DNA of 45,632 nucleotides from positions 1 to 45,632 of the forward strand of contig NZ_RQHW01000015.1 in assembly GCF_004770995.1 (NCBI RefSeq), given 5' to 3'. The notes beneath the pieces are model-generated. The model made no database searches. It was not told the origin of the DNA and was given only the letters and a program-made list of their open reading frames with translations. This DNA is from Leptospira idonii (GTDB lineage: Bacteria; Spirochaetota; Leptospiria; Leptospirales; Leptospiraceae). A program made the translations under genes and the position numbers. Below, in pieces: positions 7,678 through 14,942 of this stretch (position 1 is the stretch's first letter; the number at the start of each line of letters is the position of its first letter).

Positions 7678-8274
7678 TTATTTTGGGGCGTATCTTTGGA
7701 GGAAAAGTTCTACCATCTTCATCTTAGGGAAATTGTCTCCCTGCTGGGTGCACTGATTCATTAAGATTCCGTGCATGAAGGTTTTCACGAATAACATTTC
7801 CGCATCAGGATCTTTTATGTCGAGGCTTCGAAATCGATCTCTCATTGCCTCTTTAAAGGGAGCAAATCTTCTTTCAATGCTCTCTGTCATTTTTTTGGAA
7901 AGTGTGACAGAGTTGGGTTGAAAGAGACAAACTGTAATTAGGATGAATGTCTTTTTTTCTTGCATGGCGAAATCGATCGCCTTTTGAAAGAATTCACGCA
8001 AGTATTCTTGTGCAGACTGGCTGGGGGAGATGGTCTTGTAGATGGCTTCTTGTTTGGAAAGATGTTCGTCGATGATGAGTTCGAAGATTTGATTTTTACT
8101 TTTAAAATAATTGTAAGCGAGTCCTTTCGATACTTTTGCGTGTTTGGCGATCATCTCCATGGTTGTTGCTGAAAAGCCGTGTTTAGAAAACAAATGCACT
8201 GCAGAGTCTCGAATGCTTTGAATCGATTTCTCCCTTGCTAATTGTTTTTTATTATCTACTTTAATCATCAACAT
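7678..8274 (-). CDS. TetR/AcrR-family regulator
   Basis: The 198-aa protein has the TetR HTH at about residues 20-65: SAVHLFSKHGFSATTMEMIA, then AKVSKGLAYNYFKSKNQIFE. An all-helical C-terminal ligand domain carries no diagnostic motif. It is divergent from another TetR gene (8416) across a 140-nt gap that holds a perfect palindrome and a pair of inverted ATTAGTATAT boxes. The glycosyltransferase lies downstream on the same strand with its own palindrome, so this is a plausible local regulator of it. The ligand is unknown. MIKV at codon 3 is an alternative start. Confidence 0.88.
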   Translation of the reverse strand: MLMIKVDNKKQLAREKSIQSIRDSAVHLFSKHGFSATTMEMIAKHAKVSKGLAYNYFKSKNQIFELIIDEHLSKQEAIYKTISPSQSAQEYLREFFQKAIDFAMQEKKTFILITVCLFQPNSVTLSKKMTESIERRFAPFKEAMRDRFRSLDIKDPDAEMLFVKTFMHGILMNQCTQQGDNFPKMKMVELFLQRYAPK

Positions 8275-8289
8275 AGCGCTAACTCAAAC

Positions 8290-8350
8290 GATTAGTATAT
8301 AAGACGACAAATCAAACACTTTTTATGTTTGGATTAGTTGATATACTAAT
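8290..8350. promoter_or_regulatory. inverted ATTAGTATAT boxes between divergent TetR genes
   Basis: ATTAGTATAT at 8290-8299 and its exact reverse complement ATATACTAAT at 8341-8350 flank the middle of the divergent intergenic region. They could be half-sites for one of the two TetR proteins or mirrored promoter parts. Confidence 0.35.
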
Positions 8351-8381
8351 AAATTGACCAGAGGGTTCCCATTTTTTTCGT

Positions 8382-8395
8382 TGACCGATCGGTCA
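8382..8395. promoter_or_regulatory. perfect TetR-type operator overlapping a promoter
   Basis: TGACCGATCGGTCA is a perfect 14-bp palindrome of the common TetR class. It overlaps a candidate -35 (TTGACC, 8381-8386) that is 17 nt from a candidate -10 (TACCAT, 8404-8409), so binding would block transcription of the TetR gene starting at 8416. Autoregulation is the natural reading. Confidence 0.65.
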
Positions 8396-8415
8396 TCCTA
8401 AAGTACCATTCTAGA

Positions 8416-9015
8416 ATGCCCCGAACTTTTGAGCAAAATGAAGAAATTAAAAGCAATGTGAGTAGAATTATCGAAAAATCTGCTTTAGATCTTTTTTCTA
8501 AAAGAGGTTATGAGGGCGCATCCATCTCTGCTATCGCTAAAAATGCCTCTGTTTCTAAGTCTCTTATTTTCCGTTATTTCACGAATAAGGAGCAGATTTT
8601 AGAAACAATTGTTAATCGGGAGAAAGAACTTCTGATTAAAATCATAGAATCTGTTGAGGAAACTTTAGCTCCTGCGCATAGATTTTTGACTTGGGTGGAT
8701 GTTTTGTTCCAACATTTTTCATCTCATGCGAAAGAAATGAAACTTTTAGTTTCAGTATTTCTTCATGAAGACAGTTCCGGGGAACTTCAGAAATATCTTT
8801 CCAGAACCGAATCGGGTTTTGTTTATCTGAACCGCAAGGAAGAAAAGATCATTGAGTCTTATTTGGGTGTTAAGAATTCGGAAGATGTTTTTTTGTTTCG
8901 ATACTTAGTCCAGGGTGCATTAGTTGAATATCTTTTGGATGGAGAAAAAGAGCACCTAACAAGAGGTAAAAAAATGGTTCTTAAGATATTTAAGGATAAA
9001 AAAGAAGGATTATAA
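8416..9015 (+). CDS. TetR/AcrR-family regulator
   Basis: A 199-aa TetR protein with the HTH at about residues 18-63: ALDLFSKRGYEGASISAIA, then ASVSKSLIFRYFTNKEQILE. The C-terminal helical domain is typical in length with no ligand motif I can name. A perfect TGACCGATCGGTCA palindrome sits over its likely -35, arguing for autorepression. If the -10 TACCAT at 8404-8409 is right, transcription would begin at about the A of the ATG, so the mRNA may be leaderless. It is followed by ppnP after 167 nt. Confidence 0.88.
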   Translation: MPRTFEQNEEIKSNVSRIIEKSALDLFSKRGYEGASISAIAKNASVSKSLIFRYFTNKEQILETIVNREKELLIKIIESVEETLAPAHRFLTWVDVLFQHFSSHAKEMKLLVSVFLHEDSSGELQKYLSRTESGFVYLNRKEEKIIESYLGVKNSEDVFLFRYLVQGALVEYLLDGEKEHLTRGKKMVLKIFKDKKEGL

Positions 9016-9182
9016 AAAGACGATTAGGGTGGATTTCCCCGTTTTTTCAGCGCTTTTTTGTCCTTTCTTAGATGCATACGATCTTTCTCTGGTTGGAAAA
9101 TAGGGTAAAAACAGTTGGTGATTTTGGAATCTATTCCAAGTTTGTTTTAATTATAAATTTAAACTTCTTATCGGGTGAAAAA

Positions 9183-9497
9183 ATGGATCAATTTAAATCG
9201 GTCACTGTTGTAAAAAAGGCGAACGTATATTATGAAGGCAAGGTGACTAGCAGAACCGTACTCTTTGAAAACGGAGAGAAAAAAACTTTGGGAATTATGC
9301 TTCCTGGAGACTATGAATTCGGAACGGATCAAAAAGAAATTATGGAGATTCTTGCTGGAAACCTGAAAATCCAACTGCCCGGTTCCGATGCTTGGATCGA
9401 AATCAAAGGAACCTATACTTTCGAAGTGCCTGCCAATTCTAAATTCAAATTGAAAATAGAAACGGTAACGGACTATTGCTGTTCCTATATTTCTTAA
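9183..9497 (+). CDS. ppnP: pyrimidine/purine nucleoside phosphorylase (PpnP family)
   Basis: The 104-aa single-domain cupin matches the PpnP (formerly DUF1255/YaiE) family: [21 protein letters not shown], then [29 protein letters not shown] and [12 protein letters not shown]. The family splits nucleosides with phosphate into base and ribose-1-phosphate in the cytoplasm. The frame is open further upstream to 9072. The ATG at 9183 is preceded by GGGTGA at the right distance and matches the family N-terminus (MDQFKSV). It appears monocistronic. Confidence 0.92.
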   Translation: MDQFKSVTVVKKANVYYEGKVTSRTVLFENGEKKTLGIMLPGDYEFGTDQKEIMEILAGNLKIQLPGSDAWIEIKGTYTFEVPANSKFKLKIETVTDYCCSYIS

Positions 9498-9610
9498 AAC
9501 TATGTTCAGGTAACATCGATCTTTTATGAACGGTTTTTTCTTTGATGATAAATACATAAAAATGTAACAATCATTTGCATCTTTTGTCGTAAAATGGGAT
9601 TCTATTGTTT

Positions 9611-10948
9611 ATGGTGGAGCCCGGGGAAACGAATGAAAAAATTCTCGAAAAGGGAAAGGAGATTTTTCGGATCAGCGATTCCTTTTCGAGTTCTCTGCAT
9701 CCTTATCAATTTTTTTCCAAAGCCCTTGCTTTTTTAGAGAACAGGCCTCTTTTTAAACTTCAGTCCTTCCGTTTTGTCGATTTATTCCCTTCCTTAGTTT
9801 CTTTTTCCCAAACAGCGAAATACATCGATCTTTACTTTCTCAAAACGAAAACAGAAATTCCTTTTTATTTGGCTGCTTTGGGTTCCGTTCTGTTATCGAA
9901 TCCTTTTACGAGCTTTTTCGTTGTAGTATTTGTTAAATGGTCAATACGTCTTTTTTCCCGATTTTTTATTTTAGGCAGAGATTATGAATCCGGTAGAAAG
10001 AAAATTCTGGATCGTTATCGATCCGGTATGGTTTGTACTATCGATATATTAGGAGAGGCGGTACTTTCCGAAGGAGAAGCGAAGCGTTATTCGGAAAGAT
10101 ACATTTCCTTACTGGAAGGAATCGCTTCCGATAAAAAACTTTCTTCGATTCGATCGTCTCATTTTCCGAAGGAACCTGCAGGAAACGTTTCCGTAAAATG
10201 TTCTTCCATTTTCTCTCAGATGGATCCTCTTGCTTTTGAATTTTCCGTAACCGAATTAAAGAATCGATTGAGACCTATTTTGGATTCTGCGCTTTCAAAA
10301 AACATATTTATCAATTTGGATATGGAGCAGTATGAAACGAAAGATATCATCCTTACCGCCGCTTTGGAGATTTTTTCGGAAGAGAAATATAATTCCTATC
10401 CTCATTTCGGGATTGTGATCCAGGCTTACTTAAAATCCTCTTTTTCCGATTTGGAAAAAGTAATCTCCGTTTCAGAAAGCAGAAAATTTCCGTTAACGGT
10501 TCGTTTGGTGAAAGGAGCTTATTGGGAATTTGAAGTGATCCAGGCGGGTTGGAAAGGCTGGGAAGTTCCCGTATTTTCAAATAAAAAAGATACGGATCGA
10601 AACTACGAAGTTTGTACGAATCTTCTGCTTCGTTCCTATCCCAAGATCAGGCCCGCTTTCGCTTCACATAATGTTCGTAGTTTGTCTTATGTTTTGGTTC
10701 GGGCAGAAGAACTGTTGGTTCCCAAAGATTTTATCGAAGTGCAGATGTTGTACGGAATGGCGGAGCCTTATAAAAAAGCGATCCTTTCTTCGGGCATTTT
10801 ACTAAGAGAGTATTCTCCTTTGGGAGAAACGATTCCAGGTATGGCGTATTTAGTGAGAAGGCTTTTGGAAAACTCTACGAATGAAGGTTTTTTGAAGAAT
10901 ATAAATTCCAATCGGAAGGATAGAGAAAAACTTCTTTATCTGAGTTAG
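9611..10948 (+). CDS. proline dehydrogenase
   Basis: The 445-aa protein has the flavin-dependent proline dehydrogenase barrel in its C-terminal two thirds. Family motifs are INLDMEQYETKDI, VRLVKGAYWEFE, FASHNVRSL, QMLYGMAEPYKK and REYSPLGETIPGMAYLVRRL followed by ENSTNEGF. It oxidises proline to P5C with FAD, passing electrons to the quinone pool. The N-terminal 150 residues are specific to this branch and not assigned. The ATG at 9611 is chosen over an upstream TTG at 9605. It is followed after 7 nt by P5C dehydrogenase, so together they form a split equivalent of the bifunctional PutA. Confidence 0.92.
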   Translation: MVEPGETNEKILEKGKEIFRISDSFSSSLHPYQFFSKALAFLENRPLFKLQSFRFVDLFPSLVSFSQTAKYIDLYFLKTKTEIPFYLAALGSVLLSNPFTSFFVVVFVKWSIRLFSRFFILGRDYESGRKKILDRYRSGMVCTIDILGEAVLSEGEAKRYSERYISLLEGIASDKKLSSIRSSHFPKEPAGNVSVKCSSIFSQMDPLAFEFSVTELKNRLRPILDSALSKNIFINLDMEQYETKDIILTAALEIFSEEKYNSYPHFGIVIQAYLKSSFSDLEKVISVSESRKFPLTVRLVKGAYWEFEVIQAGWKGWEVPVFSNKKDTDRNYEVCTNLLLRSYPKIRPAFASHNVRSLSYVLVRAEELLVPKDFIEVQMLYGMAEPYKKAILSSGILLREYSPLGETIPGMAYLVRRLLENSTNEGFLKNINSNRKDREKLLYLS

Positions 10949-10955
10949 GTGCCAA

Positions 10956-12539
10956 ATGACAAAAACGGATAAAAATGCTTTTCCCTTTCGAAACGAACCT
11001 TTGATCGATTTTACTTCGAAGGAAGAAAGAGAGAAGTTGTCCAGAGCCTTTTTCGATTTGAGGAAGGAGCTCCCTCTTCGTTTTTGTCCGGTCGTTGCAG
11101 GTATGGAGAAACTTTCCGGTAGAGAAGTGGTTTCGTACAATCCTGCTTTTTTGAAAGAGTCTATTTCTATTGTAAGTTATGCGAACCTTGTGGATGCGGA
11201 GGAAGCAGTTGCTTCTGCACATACTTATTCTGCGGCTTGGAAAAAAGAAAAACCAGAGAATCGGGCTTCGGTTTTACGAAAGGCGGCTTCGTTGTTGCGG
11301 CAAAAGAGGTATAGACTCTTCGCCCTTATTTCCTTGGAAGTAGGGAAGGGGATCAAGGATATTGATGCCGAGATCGCGGAAGCGATTGATTTTTGCGAAT
11401 TTTATGCGGTAGAAGCGGAGATCTTATTCCGAACTAGAGAGAGAAATCTCCCCGGAGAGGAAAATATGTACGGATATATTCCTAGAGGGGTGACTGCCGT
11501 CATTTCTCCGTGGAACTTTCCTTTGGCGATTCTTTGCGGTATGACTGTCGCTCCTTTGGTTGCAGGGAATACTGTGATTATGAAACCTGCAGAACAATCT
11601 TCCGCAGTTGCGTTCGAATTGTACAACATTCTTATCCAAGCAGGAGTTCCTAAGCAGGCTCTTCATTTTCTCCCGGGGAGAGGGGAGGAGGTAGGTGAGT
11701 TTTTGGTCACTCATCCTTTGATACATACGGTTAATTTTACGGGATCCCGTAAAGTAGGATTGGGAATGATCGAACGTGCTTCTGTTCCCAAATATAAGTT
11801 CGTTAAAAGAGTATTGGCTGAGATGGGAGGAAAAAATGCGATGATCATCGATGAAGATGCCGATTTGGATGAGGCGGTTTCCGGAGCTTTGCACTCCTCT
11901 TTCGGGTTTCAAGGGCAAAAATGTAGTGCGCTTTCTAGATTGATCGTGCTGGATTCATGTTATGATTCGTTTAAGTCTCGTTTTGCGGATGCTCTTTCTT
12001 CTTGGAAATGCGGTTCTCCGGAAGATTTTTCTTGTAAGATAGGTCCTGTGATCGATTCGGATTCCCGATCCAGATTGGAGTCCGTTGCTTCCTTATTCGC
12101 TTCCCATGTTTATTATAGACATTCGATTCCTGAAGAAACCAAAAAGAACGGTCATTATGTAGATCCGATTATTTTCGAGGAGAAGGATCCTAAATCTCCG
12201 TTAGGTCAGGATGAGTTTTTCGGCCCTTACGTGACTTTATTCCGCGTCAAAACTTTCGAAGAAGGAATTCGACTGGCAAACGGTACCGACTATGCGCTTA
12301 CGGGAGGAGTTTATTCCAGAAATCCGGAGAACATTTTGTTCGCAAAAGAAAACTTCGAAGTAGGAAATCTTTATATCAATCGAGGGATCACGGGAGCGGT
12401 AGTGGATAGGCAGCCGTTTGGTGGATACAAATTGTCCGGTGTGGGAAGTAAAGCGGGAGGTCCTGATTATTTAAAACAGTTCTTAGAACCTATTTCTGTG
12501 ACGGAAAATACGATGAGAAGGGGATTCGTCCCAGAGTGA
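10956..12539 (+). CDS. pruA: L-glutamate gamma-semialdehyde (P5C) dehydrogenase
   Basis: The 527-aa NAD-dependent aldehyde dehydrogenase belongs to the P5CDH branch. Motifs are GVTAVISPWNFPLAI (cofactor), VNFTGSRKVG, LAEMGGKNAMIIDEDADLDE (catalytic Glu), FGFQGQKCSA (catalytic Cys), EFFGPYVTLF and RQPFGGYKLSGVGSKAGG. It converts glutamate semialdehyde to glutamate, the second step of proline use. It is in an operon with proline dehydrogenase just upstream, which would favour transfer of the reactive intermediate. Full-length and intact. Confidence 0.95.
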   Translation: MTKTDKNAFPFRNEPLIDFTSKEEREKLSRAFFDLRKELPLRFCPVVAGMEKLSGREVVSYNPAFLKESISIVSYANLVDAEEAVASAHTYSAAWKKEKPENRASVLRKAASLLRQKRYRLFALISLEVGKGIKDIDAEIAEAIDFCEFYAVEAEILFRTRERNLPGEENMYGYIPRGVTAVISPWNFPLAILCGMTVAPLVAGNTVIMKPAEQSSAVAFELYNILIQAGVPKQALHFLPGRGEEVGEFLVTHPLIHTVNFTGSRKVGLGMIERASVPKYKFVKRVLAEMGGKNAMIIDEDADLDEAVSGALHSSFGFQGQKCSALSRLIVLDSCYDSFKSRFADALSSWKCGSPEDFSCKIGPVIDSDSRSRLESVASLFASHVYYRHSIPEETKKNGHYVDPIIFEEKDPKSPLGQDEFFGPYVTLFRVKTFEEGIRLANGTDYALTGGVYSRNPENILFAKENFEVGNLYINRGITGAVVDRQPFGGYKLSGVGSKAGGPDYLKQFLEPISVTENTMRRGFVPE

Positions 12540-12597
12540 TTACAGGGCTACAGGGCGCCTCGCATTGATTCTACTCTACTCATTATAATTTCATCCA

Positions 12598-12695
12598 GAC
12601 CGGGCTCTCCGCTGCAATCAAACGAAACACTTCTTCTTTAACTGCGAAACATGTATGAAATATGTTTCGTTTTATTTACGCTACGATCCCTGGCG
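12598..12695 (+). repeat. dispersed repeat, copy C (internal deletion)
   Basis: It begins GACCGGGCTCTCCGCTGC and AATCAAACGAAACA like the full copies, then jumps after GCGAAACATGTAT directly to GAAATATGTTTCGTTTTATTT and CGCTACGATC. The middle of about 70 bp present in the copies at 13788 and 42789 is absent. The two arms alone form an imperfect inverted repeat. It lies just downstream of P5C dehydrogenase. Confidence 0.65.
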
Positions 12696-12705
12696 CAGAA
12701 CGATC

Positions 12706-13188
12706 CTATTCAATAAGTAGAGATAATAGAAGAAAAGCGAATGCGAAGAAAGAAAATACGGTTCGGATTCGGTGCAAACGATTCCATGGAATTTCAAATG
12801 CCTGCCGTGCTTTTGTTTTTTCCTCTACAGTCGCTTCCTCTTCTTTAAAAATTTCCAAACGTTCGTTTAAGGGAACGTTCCCTAACACAGTAATGGCGAA
12901 GGTTCCTACGATGTAAGATGAAGATGCAGTTAGAAGTAAATAAAAGGAGCCTGTATCGGAGAACTCTGTGTAAGTTAGATACGGCAGAAGAAAAACCGGT
13001 GCTAAAAATGAAGTTAGGAAAAAAATATTTTTGATGACTCGATTGATTTCTTGCATGGCTCGGATGTATTCGGAGTCTTTCAGCCGGTGAAGTGCTCCGT
13101 TGACTGATATTTCATAGGCAAAGAAAACTCCTGCGGTCAGTCCTGTTGTAAGACAGGCGGTTAGGTAGATAAAATGGAGAAGATTCAT
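12706..13188 (-). CDS. DUF1772-family membrane protein
   Basis: A 160-aa protein with four predicted membrane segments (about residues 5-25, 55-72, 82-101 and 140-158). It carries the DUF1772 features: a TAGVFFAYEISVNGAL start, a MQEINRVI middle, and VPLNERLE followed by W.R.H..R. Some family members act as anthrone oxygenases, but bacterial ones are mostly uncharacterised, so no substrate is claimed. The ATG at 13188 leads directly into the first membrane segment. The AraC remnant upstream on the same strand suggests it once had a dedicated regulator. Confidence 0.8.
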   Translation of the reverse strand: MNLLHFIYLTACLTTGLTAGVFFAYEISVNGALHRLKDSEYIRAMQEINRVIKNIFFLTSFLAPVFLLPYLTYTEFSDTGSFYLLLTASSSYIVGTFAITVLGNVPLNERLEIFKEEEATVEEKTKARQAFEIPWNRLHRIRTVFSFFAFAFLLLSLLIE

Positions 13189-13219
13189 TTGGTTTTGAGG
13201 TTAACTCATTTTGGGAGGT

Positions 13220-13438
13220 TGCTGCAATACAAAAATTAGAGTGATTAGAGGGATTCGTTTTACTTTTAAAAAATTTGCTAAACGACTGAGAATGTTCAAA
13301 TCCCAATTCATAAGCGATCGCACTCACAGAGATATCAGTGGTGGACAATTCCCTGAGGTGGTTGCAAAGGCTTACTATCCTACCAACATAATGCTCGCCG
13401 AAGTGAATGATGTAGGTCATATCTATTGTGAAGGACAT
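13220..13438 (-). pseudogene. AraC-type HTH remnant
   Basis: The minus strand encodes YVGRIVSLCNHLRELSTTD, then ISVSAIAYELGFEHSQSFSK and FFKSKTNPSNHSNF. This matches the C-terminal double-HTH of AraC regulators (YI..+...A..LL..TD.SVSEIAYELGF....YFSK.FK...G.TPS.+R). Nothing resembling the rest of an AraC protein precedes it, and the frame runs into unrelated residues after it. A broken fragment; it sits directly upstream of the DUF1772 gene on the same strand. Confidence 0.6.
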
Positions 13439-13606
13439 CGCATCTTTCTTTCTGGCGGCTCTTGTGGATGAAGTTGTTGGGCTAGAAGAAATCTCTGATA
13501 GGTACTGTAGACTTTACTTTACGAATGCGATTCTTGGTATTTTAGATTTATATACAAGTAAAGTCTTGAAATATCAGAAGCCATTGCATAAGGTTGATGA
13601 ATAAAA

Positions 13607-13643
13607 GTGTTACCCATGAGAGTGATCTAATGTGTTACCTATG
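13607..13643. repeat. direct GTGTTACCNATG repeats, possible IS end remnant
   Basis: GTGTTACCCATG and GTGTTACCTATG are spaced 25 bp start to start; the second is followed by TGACTTGCC. Short repeats of this form are common at termini of IS21/IS481-group elements. No transposase accompanies it here, so the assignment is tentative. Confidence 0.3.
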
Positions 13644-13787
13644 TGACTTGCCATATACCGCCTAATTATTGCAATGCGACATAAATTACATTATGGGAAG
13701 TAGCAGGCTGCATCACGTAATAATCTACTCCAAATCATAGCCGTTGCATTCCATATAAATCTAATCATCAAACACAAATGGAGCTTC

Positions 13788-13957
13788 CCAGCGCTAGCGA
13801 TCGAAGCGGAAATAAAACGAAACGTGTCTCACGCTCTCGGTCGCGAAACCTCCTGTTTCGACTCCGGAGCTTCGGCATCCTTGCCTTCGCCACCACGAGA
13901 GATACGTTTCGTTCCTTAAGAAAAACTGTTTCGTTTATTGCAGCGGAGAGCGCGGTC
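13788..13957 (-). repeat. dispersed repeat, copy B (full length, about 170 bp)
   Basis: On the reverse strand this reads from GACCGCGCTCTCCGCTGC through GTCGAAACAGGAGGTTTCGC to GATCGCTAGCGCTGG. It aligns almost base for base with the copy at 42789-42960, which is on the other strand. Ends are imperfect inverted repeats (CGAAAC and GTTTCG arms), and an inner stem GAAAC-CTCCT-GTTTC is visible. Confidence 0.8.
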
Positions 13958-14012
13958 GCAGGCCTGGAACGAAATTCTTAGATTTCGAAAGGATGCGAAG
14001 CGCCCATCTGCT

Positions 14013-14765
14013 TCAATTAAGGCTTTGATGAGAGATGATTTTTTCTGAGATATAATATCGATACACAAAATAGGAAGCGAGGGCGCCGAATAGATGCCAA
14101 ATCGCATGTCCCTGTAGAATTGAGTCTTGGTAACAAATGATTTTTTTCAAATCTAGATACCAGAGGATCAATGCGATGCTTTGGACAGATAACGCAAGGA
14201 AGATCCATTTTGTTTGGAAATTATTTTTTACCTTATTTGCAAAGAGCGGGAGCAAAGAGAAAAGAAGTATGATTGCGAATAAATATCTTCTTGTTTCCGG
14301 GAATATCCATATAAGTGCTGCCGCAAATAGGTTAAGCAATAGATAATAAGAATAAAAACGAATAGGGCTGAATTTATATTTTTGATATAGATGAAAGACG
14401 AGAAGAAAAACAGCATATAAATTCATTCCGGTCACATCTAAAAACTGCCCGAGCCAACTTAGAGAAGCATGATAATACATACTCCCTAGTCCGATCCAAA
14501 TCAAAGATAAGCAGTACATCCTAAGAAACCCTTTGTGATGAAAGAAAGAAATTTCTTTTGCCGCACTTTTAGGTTTGGAAAAATATAGGATGAGAGCTAT
14601 AAGACAAAACGAGAGTGAAGAATATGTATTGGCTGGTTGGCGGATGAATCCTTCGTGGACCGCTTCACAAAAACATTGTTCGGGGAAACAACTTGCCGAA
14701 CGAACTGTTTCCCATCCGTTCATCGGAACCAGTAAAGATGTAAAAATCTCTGCGATCGTTTTCAT
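14013..14765 (-). CDS. ceramidase-like (CREST superfamily) membrane hydrolase
   Basis: A 250-aa, seven-segment membrane protein. CEAVHEGFIRQPANTYSSLSF near the N-terminus, GSMYYHASL with FLDVTGMNLY in the middle, and GHAIWHLFGALASYF near the C-terminus match the alkaline ceramidase/Per1 superfamily. Its conserved Ser, Asp and His residues hold a catalytic zinc (here H in YYHAS, D in FLDVT, H in GHAIWH). The reaction in family members is amide hydrolysis of ceramides; whether this organism has such lipids is unknown, so the substrate is open. Flanked by dispersed-repeat copies on both sides. Confidence 0.85.
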   Translation of the reverse strand: MKTIAEIFTSLLVPMNGWETVRSASCFPEQCFCEAVHEGFIRQPANTYSSLSFCLIALILYFSKPKSAAKEISFFHHKGFLRMYCLSLIWIGLGSMYYHASLSWLGQFLDVTGMNLYAVFLLVFHLYQKYKFSPIRFYSYYLLLNLFAAALIWIFPETRRYLFAIILLFSLLPLFANKVKNNFQTKWIFLALSVQSIALILWYLDLKKIICYQDSILQGHAIWHLFGALASYFVYRYYISEKIISHQSLN

Positions 14766-14875
14766 GAATAGATGGTTTTATGTTGCTACTTTCGTAGTCC
14801 GTCTTCAAACCTAAATATATATTAAATCAAAAATAAATGCAAGTTCTCTATCCGGAAAAAGCCAAGACCATCAAA

Positions 14876-14937
14876 ACTCGGAAGTCAAACGTGGAGGTTT
14901 CGCAACCGAGATTATGAAATATGTTTTATTTGATTTT
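14876..14937 (+). repeat. dispersed repeat, copy D (degenerate right half)
   Basis: ACTCGGAAGTCAAACGTGG, then AGGTTTCGCAACCGAG and GAAATATGTTTTATTTGATT match the right half of the full copies (CTCGGGAGTCGAAACAGG, AGGTTTCGCGACCGAG, GAGATATGTTTCGCTTTGAT) with scattered changes. It lies just downstream of the TonB-dependent receptor, between two minus-strand genes. The rest of the 14766-14942 gap is AT-rich with nothing else recognised. Confidence 0.5.
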
Positions 14938-14942
14938 TTGAA

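Larger units (their letters stand above)
13439..14012. other. gene-free region with possible IS end and repeat copy
   Basis: No gene is convincing here. The stretch contains GTGTTACCCATG (13607-13618) and GTGTTACCTATG (13632-13643) as a direct repeat, the sort seen at the ends of IS21- or IS481-type elements. It also holds the full dispersed-repeat copy B (13788-13957). The rest shows no feature I can name. Confidence 0.5.

Noticed and set aside
9498..9520. ATGTT-CAGGT-AACAT after ppnP as another operator of the TetR at 4495
   Set aside because: Arm sequence is similar but the arm spacing (5 instead of 9) differs, and the site lies downstream of a gene; more likely chance or a weak hairpin.
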